A stretch of DNA of 64,000 bases from CAVSCD01 sp963726335 (GCA_963726335.1 CAVSCD010000011.1:806001-870000); one strand, 5' to 3'; counted from the first letter of the stretch, positions 52,580 through 61,854 are shown. A program made the numbers and translations. The notes: generated from the letters alone by a model not told the origin.

Positions 52580-53679
52580 TAAAGTCGTCCTTCCAGGATG
52601 ATATCCTGTCCGACGGCAAAGGAGGAGAGAGCCTTGACCTTCAGGGCCCTGCTCATTCTGCCGATGCCGGTGCCTTCGAGAAAAGACGGGGCATCTCTCC
52701 CTCCCACGAGCTTGGGCGAGATGACCAGAAAAAGCCGGTCGGCGAGCCGCGATTCGATCATGGCGGTGTGCAGGCGGCTTCCCCCTTCGACGAGCAGGCT
52801 GGCGATCCCGCTCTCTCCAAGCCATGACAGCGCCCGGGAGAGGTTGACGGTCTTCGTCCCGCCGGGGATCCGGACGACCTCGACTCCCTTTTTCCTGAGA
52901 GCCATCTCTCTTTCCCGGGGCGCCCCGATAGTCGTCAGAACGGCGATCTTCCCACGGTCGAGGGTCGACAGCATCCTGGCCCGGAGCGGAAAGCGGAGCT
53001 TGGAATCAACCACGGTCCGGAGGATCGGCTTCCCTTTCCACAGCGGATGCCTGACCGTCAGCAGAGGGTCGTCATGGACAATGGTGTTGACGCCGACCAT
53101 GATGGCGTCGTGCTCGCCGCGGAGGAGATGGCCGTACTCCCTGGCCCCGGGCGAGGAGATCCAGCGCGAATCCCCGGTGCGGGAGGCGATCCGGCCGTCG
53201 AGGCTGGCCGCGGCCTTGAGGGTGACGAAGGGGATGCCGGTCGTGATATGCTTGATGTAGGCCGCGTTCATCTCCCGGTGCCGCTCCTGGAGCAGGCCCA
53301 CCTCGACCCCGATCCCGGCTTGCCGGAGACGCCGGATGCCTTTCTTGAAGACGAGCGGGTTGACGTCATATGAGGAAACGACGACGCGCGCCGGCGCCGC
53401 CCGGATCACCGCTTCGATGCAGGGCGGCGTCCTTCCCCAATGGACGCAGGGCTCGAGGGTCAGGTACAGCGTGCCCCCCCGGGCGCGCGGCCCGGCCAGG
53501 CGCAGGGCGTTGATCTCGGCGTGGGGCGTCCCCGGCTTCTCATGATAGCCGTAGCCCACGATCTTCGGGCCGTTGACCAATACCGCGCCGACATACGGGT
53601 TGGGGCTCGCCCAGCCCCTGGCTTTTTCAGCCAGGCCGTAGGCCATCTCGAGATACGCCAGATCATCCGGATTGTTCAT
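52579..53679 (-). CDS. ribD: Riboflavin biosynthesis deaminase/reductase RibD
   Basis: 366 residues. N-terminal pyrimidine deaminase (1-145) with zinc motifs HAEINAL and LEPCVHWGRTPPC; C-terminal reductase (about 150-366) with LDGRIASRTGDSRWISSP and LLVEGGSRLHTAMI. Performs the second and third steps from the GTP cyclohydrolase II product. Start MNNPDDLAYLEMAYGLAEKA overlaps the ftsY stop by 4 nt. Confidence 0.96.
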   Translation of the reverse strand: MNNPDDLAYLEMAYGLAEKARGWASPNPYVGAVLVNGPKIVGYGYHEKPGTPHAEINALRLAGPRARGGTLYLTLEPCVHWGRTPPCIEAVIRAAPARVVVSSYDVNPLVFKKGIRRLRQAGIGVEVGLLQERHREMNAAYIKHITTGIPFVTLKAAASLDGRIASRTGDSRWISSPGAREYGHLLRGEHDAIMVGVNTIVHDDPLLTVRHPLWKGKPILRTVVDSKLRFPLRARMLSTLDRGKIAVLTTIGAPREREMALRKKGVEVVRIPGGTKTVNLSRALSWLGESGIASLLVEGGSRLHTAMIESRLADRLFLVISPKLVGGRDAPSFLEGTGIGRMSRALKVKALSSFAVGQDIILEGRL

Positions 53680-54569
53680 GAGATGAGCGCCGCGGCGAAC
53701 TGCTCGGGAGAGAAGAGCTCCAGATCCTCGGCCTGCTCCCCGACCCCGAGGAGCTTGATCGGAAGGCGGAGCTCGTCGGCGATGCCGATGACGCTTCCGC
53801 CTTTGGCCGTGCCGTCGAGCTTGGTCAGGAAGATCCCGGTGATCCCCGTGAACTTGAGGAACTCCCTGGCCTGGACGATCGCGTTTTGACCGATGGTCGA
53901 ATCGAGGACCAGCAGGATCTCCTGGGGAGCGCCCGGGATCTCGCGGGCGATCACCCGCTTGATCTTCTCCAGTTCGTTCATCAGGTTGGTGTTGGTGTGG
54001 ACCCGGCCGGCGGTATCGATGATCAGGAGGTCGCTGCCGTGGGCCTTGAACGACTGGGCGGCGTCGAAGACGACCGCGGCCGGGTCCGCGCCGTACTGGC
54101 CGCGGATGACCGGGAGGCCCAACCTCCTGCCCCAGACGGAGAGCTGTTCCTGGGCCGCCGCCCGGAACGTGTCGGCGGCGACGAGCTGGATCTTCTTGCC
54201 GCGGTCCTTGAAGTGCCGGGCGATCTTGGCAACGGACGTCGTTTTTCCCCCGCCGTTCACGCCGACCACCATGATCACGGCGGGACCGGCGTCGACGTCG
54301 AGGCTCGACGGGTGCCGGCTCAGGACGCGGACGAGCTCTTCCCGCAGGGCATCGCGGACGGCGGGCGCAGGGTCGTCTTTCCGCGTCCTCTCCCTGAGGG
54401 CTTGGACGATCCTCTCCGTCGCCGGAACGCCCACATCGGACAGGATCAGGGCTTCTTCGAGCTCTTCGAGGATCTGGTCCCTGGTTTTTCCGCTCCTGAG
54501 GAGGTTGTCCAGCCTGTCGCGCAGCGACCGGCCGGCCCCGGAGAGTTTTTGCCTGAGGTTTCCCAGCAC
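53676..54569 (-). CDS. ftsY: Signal recognition particle receptor FtsY
   Basis: 297 residues. Short FtsY without an acidic A domain. N domain helices, then the G domain: GVNGGGKTTSVAKIA (G1), DTFRAAAQEQL, LLIIDTAGRVHTN (G3) and TKLDGTAKGGSVIGI (G4/closing loop). It docks the ribosome-SRP complex at the membrane. GTG start, 9 nt after a TATAAT box. First gene of the riboflavin operon. Confidence 0.96.
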   Translation of the reverse strand: MLGNLRQKLSGAGRSLRDRLDNLLRSGKTRDQILEELEEALILSDVGVPATERIVQALRERTRKDDPAPAVRDALREELVRVLSRHPSSLDVDAGPAVIMVVGVNGGGKTTSVAKIARHFKDRGKKIQLVAADTFRAAAQEQLSVWGRRLGLPVIRGQYGADPAAVVFDAAQSFKAHGSDLLIIDTAGRVHTNTNLMNELEKIKRVIAREIPGAPQEILLVLDSTIGQNAIVQAREFLKFTGITGIFLTKLDGTAKGGSVIGIADELRLPIKLLGVGEQAEDLELFSPEQFAAALIS

Positions 54570-54578
54570 AGCGCCTCA

Positions 54579-54607
54579 ATTATATTTTCCCGCCTGATTG
54601 CCGTCAA
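54579..54607 (-). promoter_or_regulatory. Sigma-70-type promoter of ftsY-ribDE-ribBA (leaderless geometry)
   Basis: Minus strand TTGACG, 17-nt spacer, TATAAT, then 9 nt (TGAGGCGCT) to the GTG start codon. It is the clearest of the leaderless cases, with a perfect -10 box. Confidence 0.7.
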
Positions 54608-54622
54608 GGAATGTAAACCTGT

Positions 54623-54887
54623 GGGAGATGGCCGGCCGACAGCGGGCTAGCTCCCGTTCGGGTTTTTAACGCCGTTTCCGAAACGCTCTTCTCGGCGGCT
54701 GCGTAACTCGCGTTTCAAATCCGATCGTTCCAAATTTGATTCTCTTTTGGTCCGGTGGGGTTTCCGTTCTATCGTTTCGAGCTCAATACATACTCGCCGC
54801 CCGGAACCCGGGGTTCCCTCGAAGCGCATTTCGGAAAGGCTAAACCCTCTCATGGTCGCCGCGTCCGCTGCCGGCCGGCCATCTCCC
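54623..54887. repeat. 265-bp imperfect palindrome: candidate structured RNA or MITE-like element
   Basis: The ends, 54623-54645 and 54865-54887, are inverted copies matching at 22 of 23 positions (GGGAGATGGCCGGCCG at the left end). Further pairs follow in register: GGGTTT (54660-54665) with AAACCC (54842-54847), and 54673-54691 with 54821-54839 at 16 of 19 positions. Within the arms are hairpins GGAACC-CGG-GGTTCC (54803-54817) and CCAAA...TTTTGG (about 54730-54750). No coding frame is convincing. It fills most of the 376-nt gap between divergent ftsY and recJ. Confidence 0.7.
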
Positions 54888-54945
54888 CCGCGCCAGGCGC
54901 CCGTTTGTCGATAGGTCAGTATTATGATAAATTGGCGCTTAAGAT

Positions 54946-56637
54946 ATGGATACAGCGCAATGGTTGACAGCTCCCCCGCGGCCTGAGGCCGGCGGCCTGG
55001 CCGCCGAGCTGGGGATCCCGCCGGCGATCGCCCAAGTCTTGATGAACCGGGGAGTCCTCACCGCCGAAGCCGCCCGGAGCTTCCTTCATGGGGGCCTGGA
55101 CAGCCTTCTCGACCCCTACCTGTTCAACGACATGGCGAAGGCGGTGGAACTCGTGCACAACGCGATCGAGCGTCGCGATAAGATCCTCATTTTCGGGGAT
55201 TATGATGTCGACGGCGTGCTTTCGGTCGTCATCCTGATGCGGGCGCTGAGAACCCTCGGGGCCGAGGTCGATTATTACATCCCCGAGCGGCTCAAGGAAG
55301 GGTACGGGATCAAGGACGAGCATCTCCAAGTGGTCGAGGAGAGGGGCGCCCGGCTGGTGATCAGCGTCGATTGCGGGATCAAGGCGGTCTCGTTCGCCCG
55401 GAAAGCCGCCGCCATGGGCGTCGAGGTGATCATCACGGACCATCATCGGGCCGGGGATGAGATCCCGCGGGCCTCGGCCATCCTGAATCCCGTGCTGAGC
55501 GATTCCGGATATCCTTTCAGGGGATTGGCCGGAGTCGGCGTAGTCTTCAAGCTGCTGCAGGCCATCCTGACGACAGCGGGCAAGTCGGCGGCGCTGCCGC
55601 ATTACGCGAAGCTCGTCGCCATCGGCACGATCGCCGATGTGGCGGAGCTTCGCGGCGAAAACAGGCTCCTCGTCAAGGAGGGGCTTCGCGGGCTTAGGAA
55701 TGTCACGAACCGGGGACTGAAGAGCCTCATCAGCGAGTGCCGGCTGGCCGGCAGGAAGATCACCGAGGGCGACGTTGGGTTCCGGATCGGGCCGCGGATC
55801 AACGCCGCCGGCCGGATGGGCGCCGCCGACGACGCCGTCAAGCTGTTTTTCGCGGACTCCGCCGAGGAATCCGCCGAGTTGGCCGCCCGGCTCAGCGGGT
55901 TCAACGAGTCCCGTCAGCAGCAAGAGGACCTCATTTTTGAAGAGGCTCTTAAAGAGGTGAAGGAGGGCTCCCTCGACGACCGGTACAAAGTTCTCGTGCT
56001 GGGCTCCGAGTCCTGGCATCGCGGCGTGATCGGGATCGTCGCCAGCAAGCTCAAGGAATATTTCTACAGGCCGGTAATACTCCTGACCTACGTCGACGGC
56101 AAGGCGTCAGGGTCCGGCCGGAGCATCAGCGAGTTTTCGCTGATCGAGTGTCTGGACGCCTGCCGGGATGTGTTCCTGGATTATGGGGGGCATACGCTGG
56201 CCGTGGGCTGCAGCCTGGCGCGGGACCGCGTCTCCGAGTTCAGGGAGCGGGCGAACGCTTACGCCGAGTCCAGGCTCAGCGCCGATGACCTGTTGCGTAA
56301 GGTCAGGATCGACGCCAGCCTGAGCCTCGCCGAGATCGACGGCCCATTTCTCAAATCCTATCTCCTGCTGTCTCCCTTCGGCGTGGGCAATCCTAAACCG
56401 GTTTTCCTGTCGTCCGGAGTCGAGGTCTGGAGCGCGCCCCAGCTCATCCATGGGAAGCACCTCAAGTTCATCGCCCGGCAGGACGGGCGGTCCTTCGAAG
56501 CCATCGGCTGGGACGAGGCCGACCGGGCCCAGGAGATCCGGCGCGGCTCGAGGATCAACCTCGCTTACACACTCCAATCCTCGACCTACCTGGGCGAAGA
56601 AAGATACTCCCTCAATATCGAAGACATCGGGAAATAA
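54946..56637 (+). CDS. recJ: Single-stranded-DNA exonuclease RecJ
   Basis: 563 residues. 5'-3' exonuclease of recombination and mismatch repair. DHH domain: ILIFGDYDVDGVLSVVIL (about 80-97), LVISVDCGIKAVSFA, and the namesake motif VIITDHHRAGDE. DHHA1 domain: GGHTLAVGC, then a C-terminal OB fold. Length and all phosphoesterase motifs are normal. A TATGAT at 54923 could be its -10 box, without a clear -35. Confidence 0.95.
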   Translation: MDTAQWLTAPPRPEAGGLAAELGIPPAIAQVLMNRGVLTAEAARSFLHGGLDSLLDPYLFNDMAKAVELVHNAIERRDKILIFGDYDVDGVLSVVILMRALRTLGAEVDYYIPERLKEGYGIKDEHLQVVEERGARLVISVDCGIKAVSFARKAAAMGVEVIITDHHRAGDEIPRASAILNPVLSDSGYPFRGLAGVGVVFKLLQAILTTAGKSAALPHYAKLVAIGTIADVAELRGENRLLVKEGLRGLRNVTNRGLKSLISECRLAGRKITEGDVGFRIGPRINAAGRMGAADDAVKLFFADSAEESAELAARLSGFNESRQQQEDLIFEEALKEVKEGSLDDRYKVLVLGSESWHRGVIGIVASKLKEYFYRPVILLTYVDGKASGSGRSISEFSLIECLDACRDVFLDYGGHTLAVGCSLARDRVSEFRERANAYAESRLSADDLLRKVRIDASLSLAEIDGPFLKSYLLLSPFGVGNPKPVFLSSGVEVWSAPQLIHGKHLKFIARQDGRSFEAIGWDEADRAQEIRRGSRINLAYTLQSSTYLGEERYSLNIEDIGK

Positions 56638-56647
56638 AGCAGCCGTC

Positions 56648-58518
56648 ATGTTAAGGTTGGCCTGGCCCCGAGCCGCACGGGCTGTCCTGGCGGGAGTCCT
56701 CATCCTGGTGGTAACCGTCATCCTCGGCTATTTCGTTTCTCACCGCCGGCCGCCGACCGTCGTGCCCGGAAGGGTCGCGGACATCCCGGCCGAGCCAGTG
56801 GAAAAACAGGAGGGGATCGAGCACATCGAGTTCCGCGGCGACCGGACGATCCAGGTCAAGGCGGGATCCTGGCACAGGGGGGAAGACGGCCGCTTCTTCC
56901 TCGAAAAAAACGTCGAGGTCCGCGACCTGGCCGGCAAAGGAGGCCGGGAGATCCATATCGCCGGGGACAGGGTCGTTTATGACAAGGATTGGACCGAGGC
57001 CCGGCTCGAGGGAAACGCCAAGGTCCGGTTCGGCGACCTGCAGTTCGAATCGTCGGACTTCGACTACCGGAAAGGCGCCGATGTCCTGTCCACCGATCAC
57101 GGCGTCGTCATCACCTCGCCCAAGCTTGGCGGCACCGCCTCGCGGATGACCTATTCGTTCAAGGACGAGATCATCCGGCTGGAGGGTTCGGTGAGCCTCC
57201 AGGCCAAGGGAGAATCCGCGGAATCCGAGCCGGTGATAATCAATGGAAATGTCCTGACGTACAGGCGCCTGGAACGGAAAGGCCGGGGCGAAGGGGAGGC
57301 CGGATTCTCCCTGGGGCAAAGCCGCGGCCGGGCCGAGGCCCTCGATTTCCTGTTGACGGACGACGAGCTGTATCTTCTGGATTTCTCCCTGAAGGGAGGG
57401 GCGAGGATCAGCCTGGTCGAAGATCAAGGACCCGCCGGCGGCAACCCGGCCCTGATTCGGACGCAGGATATCCGGGCGGAACAGATGGACGGCCGGGCCT
57501 TCCTGAACTTGAACAAGATCCATTCCGTCGAAGCCCGCGGCGGGTGCTCCATGGACTCGCATACTCCCGAAGGGCGGCCGCTCCGCGTCCTGTCCGGCGA
57601 GATGATGTTCGTTTTCGACAGGTGGGGCGGGCTGAGGGAGTACCGGGCCGTCGGCGGGGCCAACCTGGTCGAGCGTGGCGCGGCTGGCGGGGTCGCGAGG
57701 ACGATCTCGGGCGAGACCATCCTGATCGAGGGCCCCGGGGACATGCTGCGCGTAACCGCCAAGGAGGGGGGGAAGCGACCCTCGATTCCGCGGAGAACGA
57801 GATCACCGCCGGGGTGATCGAGCTCTTCCCGAAGGGCGAAGATATCTTCGCCGCGGGAAGCGTCAAGCTTCTTCTCAAGGCTCAAAGGGAGAGCAGGGAA
57901 TCCGTGGGCTTCTTTTCCGGGCAGCAGCCGGTGATGGCTGTTTCCGGCGCCCTGAGCTACTTGAAGGAGTCCGATCGTCTGATTTTAAGTGAGGGCGCGC
58001 GAATGTGGCAGGGGAAGCAGATGCTGTCCGGGAATGAGCTGTCCGCCCAGAGGGACACGGGGGAGCTCCGGGGCTCCGGCCGGGTCCAGGCGGTATTCCC
58101 CCGGGCCTCGAAAAAGGAGGGAGCAAAAGAGGAGAGGCTGGAAGTCGGCGGGGAGAACTTGGTCTTTACCCCCAAGGATCATCTCCTGACGTTCCAGAGC
58201 AAGTGCTGGCTCAAGACCCAGAACGCCAGCCTGACCGCGGACCGCGTCGACGTTTTCATGTCCGGCGAAGCCAACGCGATCACGACCATCGAAGCCGGGG
58301 GGCGGGTCGTCATCGTCAGCGGGTTCCGGGAGGGCCGGGGGAACACGGCCATCTACGACCTGGACAAGGAGACGATCGACCTCACGGGAAACCCCTCGCT
58401 CACGGACAAGGAGAAGGGCGTGATCGAAGGCGATAAATTGACCTTCTACCTGGGCGATGGTAGAATCCACGTCGAGAACAGGGGCAGGGAGCGCTCTGTC
58501 ACCGTCATCAAGTCCTGA
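56648..58518 (+). CDS. LptC/LptA (OstA)-like LPS-transport protein, unusually long, one frameshift
   Basis: About 623 residues after correction; normal LptC and LptA are under 220 each. One N-terminal membrane anchor (LAGVLILVVTVILGYFV), then LptC-like strands (VYDKDWTEARLEGNAKVRFG) and repeated OstA-type units, such as SGEMMFVFDRWGGLREYRAV and GDKLTFYLGDGRIHVENRG. The frame breaks in a run of seven Gs (57766-57772); adding one G gives TAKEGGGEATLDSAENEI. The protein may bridge inner membrane and outer membrane by itself, joining LptC and LptA roles. lptB starts 3 nt after the stop. Confidence 0.8.
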
Positions 58519-58521
58519 AAA

Positions 58522-59247
58522 ATGAACCCGCAACTCAGAGCCATCGGTCTGGAAAAAAGCTACCGGGGGAAAAAGGTCGTTGACGGTATCTCGGTGAACA
58601 TCGAGAGGGGGGAGATCGTGGGGCTCCTGGGGCCGAACGGCGCCGGGAAAACGACGACTTTCTCCATGATCATCGGCCTCGTGCCCCTGGACGGAGGCCG
58701 GATCTATCTCGGCGAGGAAGACATCACGGAAATGCCCATGTACAGGCGGGCCCAGAAAGGGCTCAGCCTCCTTCCGCAGGAACCTTCTGCTTTCCGCCGG
58801 TTGAGCGTCGAGAACAACCTGCGGGCGATCCTCCAGGTCTTGCCGGACAGCCCGGCTCGCGGCGACACGGACATCGACGGCGTCCTGGAAGAATTCGGAT
58901 TGGCGCGCCTGGCCAGGTCCAAGGCCTTCACCCTGTCCGGAGGTGAGCGTCGCCGGCTGGAGATCGCCCGGGCGATGCTCACACGGCCCGAGTTCGTCCT
59001 TCTCGACGAACCGTTCACGGGCATTGATCCCCTGGCCATCCAGGATCTGCAGCGCATCATCCGCGGGCTTAAGGACAGGGGCCTCGGCCTGGTGATCACC
59101 GATCACAGCGTCCGCGAAACGTTGAAAATTACCGACCGTGCGTATATCATCGATAAAGGACGCATCCTGATGGAAGGACGGCCCCGGGAGCTGGTGGAGA
59201 GCGAGAGCGTCAAAAGAAGCTATCTGGGAGATGATTTCACTCTCTAG
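58522..59247 (+). CDS. lptB: LPS export ABC transporter ATPase LptB
   Basis: 241 residues. Walker A GPNGAGKT, Q-loop LLPQEPSAFRRLSVENN, signature LSGGERRRLEIARAM, Walker B FVLLDEPFTGIDPLA and switch histidine ITDHSVRETL. DHSVRETL and the ESVKRSYLG tail are LptB-specific. It powers LPS extraction with LptFG, which is not in this window. The lptA/C-lptB-rpoN-hpf order is conserved in many Gram-negatives. Confidence 0.96.
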   Translation: MNPQLRAIGLEKSYRGKKVVDGISVNIERGEIVGLLGPNGAGKTTTFSMIIGLVPLDGGRIYLGEEDITEMPMYRRAQKGLSLLPQEPSAFRRLSVENNLRAILQVLPDSPARGDTDIDGVLEEFGLARLARSKAFTLSGGERRRLEIARAMLTRPEFVLLDEPFTGIDPLAIQDLQRIIRGLKDRGLGLVITDHSVRETLKITDRAYIIDKGRILMEGRPRELVESESVKRSYLGDDFTL

Positions 59248-59274
59248 GCCGAAAGTGAGAAAAGACGGGCACAC

Positions 59275-60750
59275 ATGGTCCTGAAACAGAGGCTCGACCA
59301 GCGGCAGGTCCAGAAGCTGATCCTGGCGCCCGCCCTCCAGCAGGCGATCAAGCTGCTTCCCCTGACCAACTTGGAGCTCATCGAGATCATCGACGACGAG
59401 CTGGCCCAGAACCCCGTGCTCGAGGACGAGACGACCGAAACGAAGACCAGGGAGACTGAGGGGAAAGAGGGCTCGAACGAAGACCGGGCGGCAACCTCCG
59501 AGCCCGGGACGAGCGAGACGGAGCCGGCGGGGGAGCCCGATGTGTCCGGGGATCTGGAGTTTGAATCCCGGTTCCAGGATTACCTCGATGACGGCTTCCG
59601 GCCCCATTTTTCCGAGAAGCGGGACGCGCCCTCGCTGGAGAACACGCTTTCCAAGAGCCCGTCGCTCCTGGACCTCCTCAGCCTGCAGGCGAACGTGACG
59701 TTCACCGATAAGGCCGATAAGGAAGCGGCCCAGCTGGTGATCGGCAACATCGACGAGGACGGCTATCTCCGGGCGACCGAAGAAGAGCTGAGCCGCCAGG
59801 CCGGCGTTTCCGTCGAGAGGATGCACGAGATACGGGAAAAGATCAAGACCTTCGATCCGGTCGGCGTGGGCAGCCTCGACCTCCAGGAAGCCCTGCTGGC
59901 GCAGATGGACTACCGGCAGATCGAAGACGAGACCGCCCGCCGGATCGTCCAGGATCACCTCGAGCTGGTCAAGAGATCCGATTTCGCTCAGCTCGCCAAG
60001 GCCCTGGGGATCCCCCTCAACGAGATCGGCGGTCATCTCGATGTGATCAAGCGGCTGGACCCGGCTCCCGGAAGCAAATACAGCCAGCAGAAGACGACTT
60101 ACGTCGTGCCCGATATCAGCGTCACGAAAGAGGATAACGAAATCCTGATCGGGCTCGTCAATGACGGCCTTCCCCGCCTGAGGATCAGCGGCAGCTACCC
60201 GAGCCTTCTGGCCAAGGCGGCCAAGGAAAGCGCCGAAGCCTACAATTACCTCAAGGATAAGCGCAAGAAAGCCGAGTGGTTCCTGCGCAGCCTGGATCAG
60301 CGCGACCAGACGATCTACCGGGTCGCCAAATCCGTCGTCGACCGGCAGCGCGATTTCTTCGAAAAAGGAATGGACTTTATCAAGCCGCTGACGCTGATGG
60401 AGATCGCGCGCGAGATCGGCGTTCACGAATCCACGGTCGGGAGGGTGGTGGCCAACAAGTCCATGTCCACTCCCTGGGGCGTCTTCTCGCTGAAGTACTT
60501 CTTCCACAAATCCCTGACGGGCGACCTGGGCGAGGAGGTCTCTTCGCTCAATATCAAGGAGAAGATCCGCAAGCTTGTCGAGAACGAGGACCGGAGCCGG
60601 CCGCTGAGCGATATCGAGATCGGCGACATCCTCGCCAGGAACAACCTCAAGATCGCCCGCCGGACCGTGGCCAAGTACCGGAAGCAGCTCAAGATATCGC
60701 CGTCCCACATCAGGAAAAGGAAGTTTTCCATAGAGGAGGCACCCTCATGA
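59275..60750 (+). CDS. rpoN: RNA polymerase sigma-54 factor
   Basis: 491 residues. Region I is Gln/Leu-rich (QRQVQKLILAPALQQAIKLL), region II acidic (about 45-105), then the core-binding domain, the HTH (MEIAREIGVHESTVGRVVAN) and the C-terminal RpoN box ARRTVAKYRKQLKI, which reads the -24 element. It should recognise the promoter at 14718-14733 with PilR as activator. Overlaps hpf by 4 nt. Confidence 0.97.
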   Translation: MVLKQRLDQRQVQKLILAPALQQAIKLLPLTNLELIEIIDDELAQNPVLEDETTETKTRETEGKEGSNEDRAATSEPGTSETEPAGEPDVSGDLEFESRFQDYLDDGFRPHFSEKRDAPSLENTLSKSPSLLDLLSLQANVTFTDKADKEAAQLVIGNIDEDGYLRATEEELSRQAGVSVERMHEIREKIKTFDPVGVGSLDLQEALLAQMDYRQIEDETARRIVQDHLELVKRSDFAQLAKALGIPLNEIGGHLDVIKRLDPAPGSKYSQQKTTYVVPDISVTKEDNEILIGLVNDGLPRLRISGSYPSLLAKAAKESAEAYNYLKDKRKKAEWFLRSLDQRDQTIYRVAKSVVDRQRDFFEKGMDFIKPLTLMEIAREIGVHESTVGRVVANKSMSTPWGVFSLKYFFHKSLTGDLGEEVSSLNIKEKIRKLVENEDRSRPLSDIEIGDILARNNLKIARRTVAKYRKQLKISPSHIRKRKFSIEEAPS

Positions 60751-61274
60751 TCGTCCACTTCACCGCGCGCCAGACCGAACTGGCGCCCGAGACACGGGCG
60801 TTCTGCGAGAAGCGGCTGCAGGCGCTCGAGAAAATGATGGCATCCGTGATCGAGGTCGACGTGATCCTGTCGGCGGAAAAGTACCGGCACAAGGCCGAGA
60901 TCCACGTCAAGGCGAAGGGGGCCAGCCTGAAGGTCGCAAAAGAGACCGACGACTTGATGAGCTCGCTGAACCTGGCCTTCGAGAACCTGGAAAAGAAAGT
61001 GAAAAAGGAACGGGAGAAGTGGCGGGAAAAGAAGAGGCGCAAAGGGCAGCAGCGGAAGCAGTTCCCGGAGGCGGCCGCGGAGCCGGAAGCCAGGGAACCG
61101 AGGATCATCCCCAGCGCGGACTACTCGGTGAAGCCCATGCTCCTCGAAGACGCGCTCCTGCAGTTCGACCTCGAAAAGAGGGACGTCTTTCTCTTCCGGA
61201 AATCCGGCTCGGAGAAGTGGGCGCTGATCTACCGGCGAAAAGACGGCAACCTCGGCCTGGTCGAGCCGGACTGA
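60747..61274 (+). CDS. hpf: Ribosome hibernation factor HPF, long form
   Basis: 175 residues. N-terminal HPF/RaiA domain (1-95; FTARQTELAPETRAFCEKRL, YRHKAEIHVKAKG), a basic linker (KREKWREKKRRKGQQRK-type), and a C-terminal dimerisation domain (about 125-175; PMLLEDALLQFDLEKRDVFL, LIYRRKDGNLGLVEPD). The second domain identifies the long form that makes 100S ribosome dimers directly. ATG overlaps the rpoN stop. Confidence 0.93.
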   Translation: MIVHFTARQTELAPETRAFCEKRLQALEKMMASVIEVDVILSAEKYRHKAEIHVKAKGASLKVAKETDDLMSSLNLAFENLEKKVKKEREKWREKKRRKGQQRKQFPEAAAEPEAREPRIIPSADYSVKPMLLEDALLQFDLEKRDVFLFRKSGSEKWALIYRRKDGNLGLVEPD

Positions 61275-61281
61275 GCGGCGG

Positions 61282-61845
61282 GTGGGCCCGAGGTTGAAGA
61301 CGAAAACGCCGGCGCCCGAGTCGGCCCGGGTGATCCTGTCCGGCGGTTTGCTCCAGATCTTCGAACTGGGGGTGATCATCATCGGCGACAGCGGCATCGG
61401 CAAGAGCGAGAGCGCCCTGGAGCTTGTCTCGCGGGGCCACCGCTTCATTTCCGACGATGTCGTCGATGTCGCCCGGTCGGCCCCCGGCCGCCTGGTCGGG
61501 AGGGCCCCCGCCCTCAGCCGCTATTTCATGGAGATCCGCGGGCTGGGGATCATCAACATCCGGGAGATCTTCGGCGCCCGGGCGATCTGCCGGCAGTCCC
61601 AGGTCGACCTGGTCATCCGCCTCAAGAAGTGGCACCGGGGCGACGAATATGACCGGCTGGGCCTCGAGTTCCCCGAAGACTTCGAGATCCTGGGGGTCAA
61701 GATCCCCCAGCTCATCCTGCCCGTGGCGCCGGGACGGACGATCGCGCTTCTGATCGAAGTGGCCTGCAAGGTCCATCTCCTGAGGAAGCAAGGCTATCAC
61801 GCTTCCCGGGAGATCGTCAGGAAGCTGGACCGGGCGCTTTCCTAG
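61282..61845 (+). CDS. hprK: HPr kinase/phosphorylase, short form lacking the N-terminal domain
   Basis: 187 residues; the usual enzyme has about 310. Only the catalytic C-terminal domain is present: Walker A GDSGIGKSESALEL, the acidic pair in RFISDDVVDVA, and the HprK signature MEIRGLGIINIREIFGARAI. Such short versions occur in some Proteobacteria. It phosphorylates Ser46 of HPr, which is present in the HPr gene downstream. GTG start; no upstream frame could supply the missing domain because hpf ends 7 nt earlier. Confidence 0.92.
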   Translation: MGPRLKTKTPAPESARVILSGGLLQIFELGVIIIGDSGIGKSESALELVSRGHRFISDDVVDVARSAPGRLVGRAPALSRYFMEIRGLGIINIREIFGARAICRQSQVDLVIRLKKWHRGDEYDRLGLEFPEDFEILGVKIPQLILPVAPGRTIALLIEVACKVHLLRKQGYHASREIVRKLDRALS

Positions 61846-61854
61846 GGGGACAAA

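Noticed and set aside
52579..54579. Apparent 666-residue RibD with a long N-terminal part
   Set aside because: The extra part is a frame shadow of ftsY; RibD starts at 53679 with an ATGA overlap.
57985..60708. 907-codon open frame opposite lptC/A, lptB and rpoN
   Set aside because: Spans three recognised genes on the other strand; no motif or start signal.
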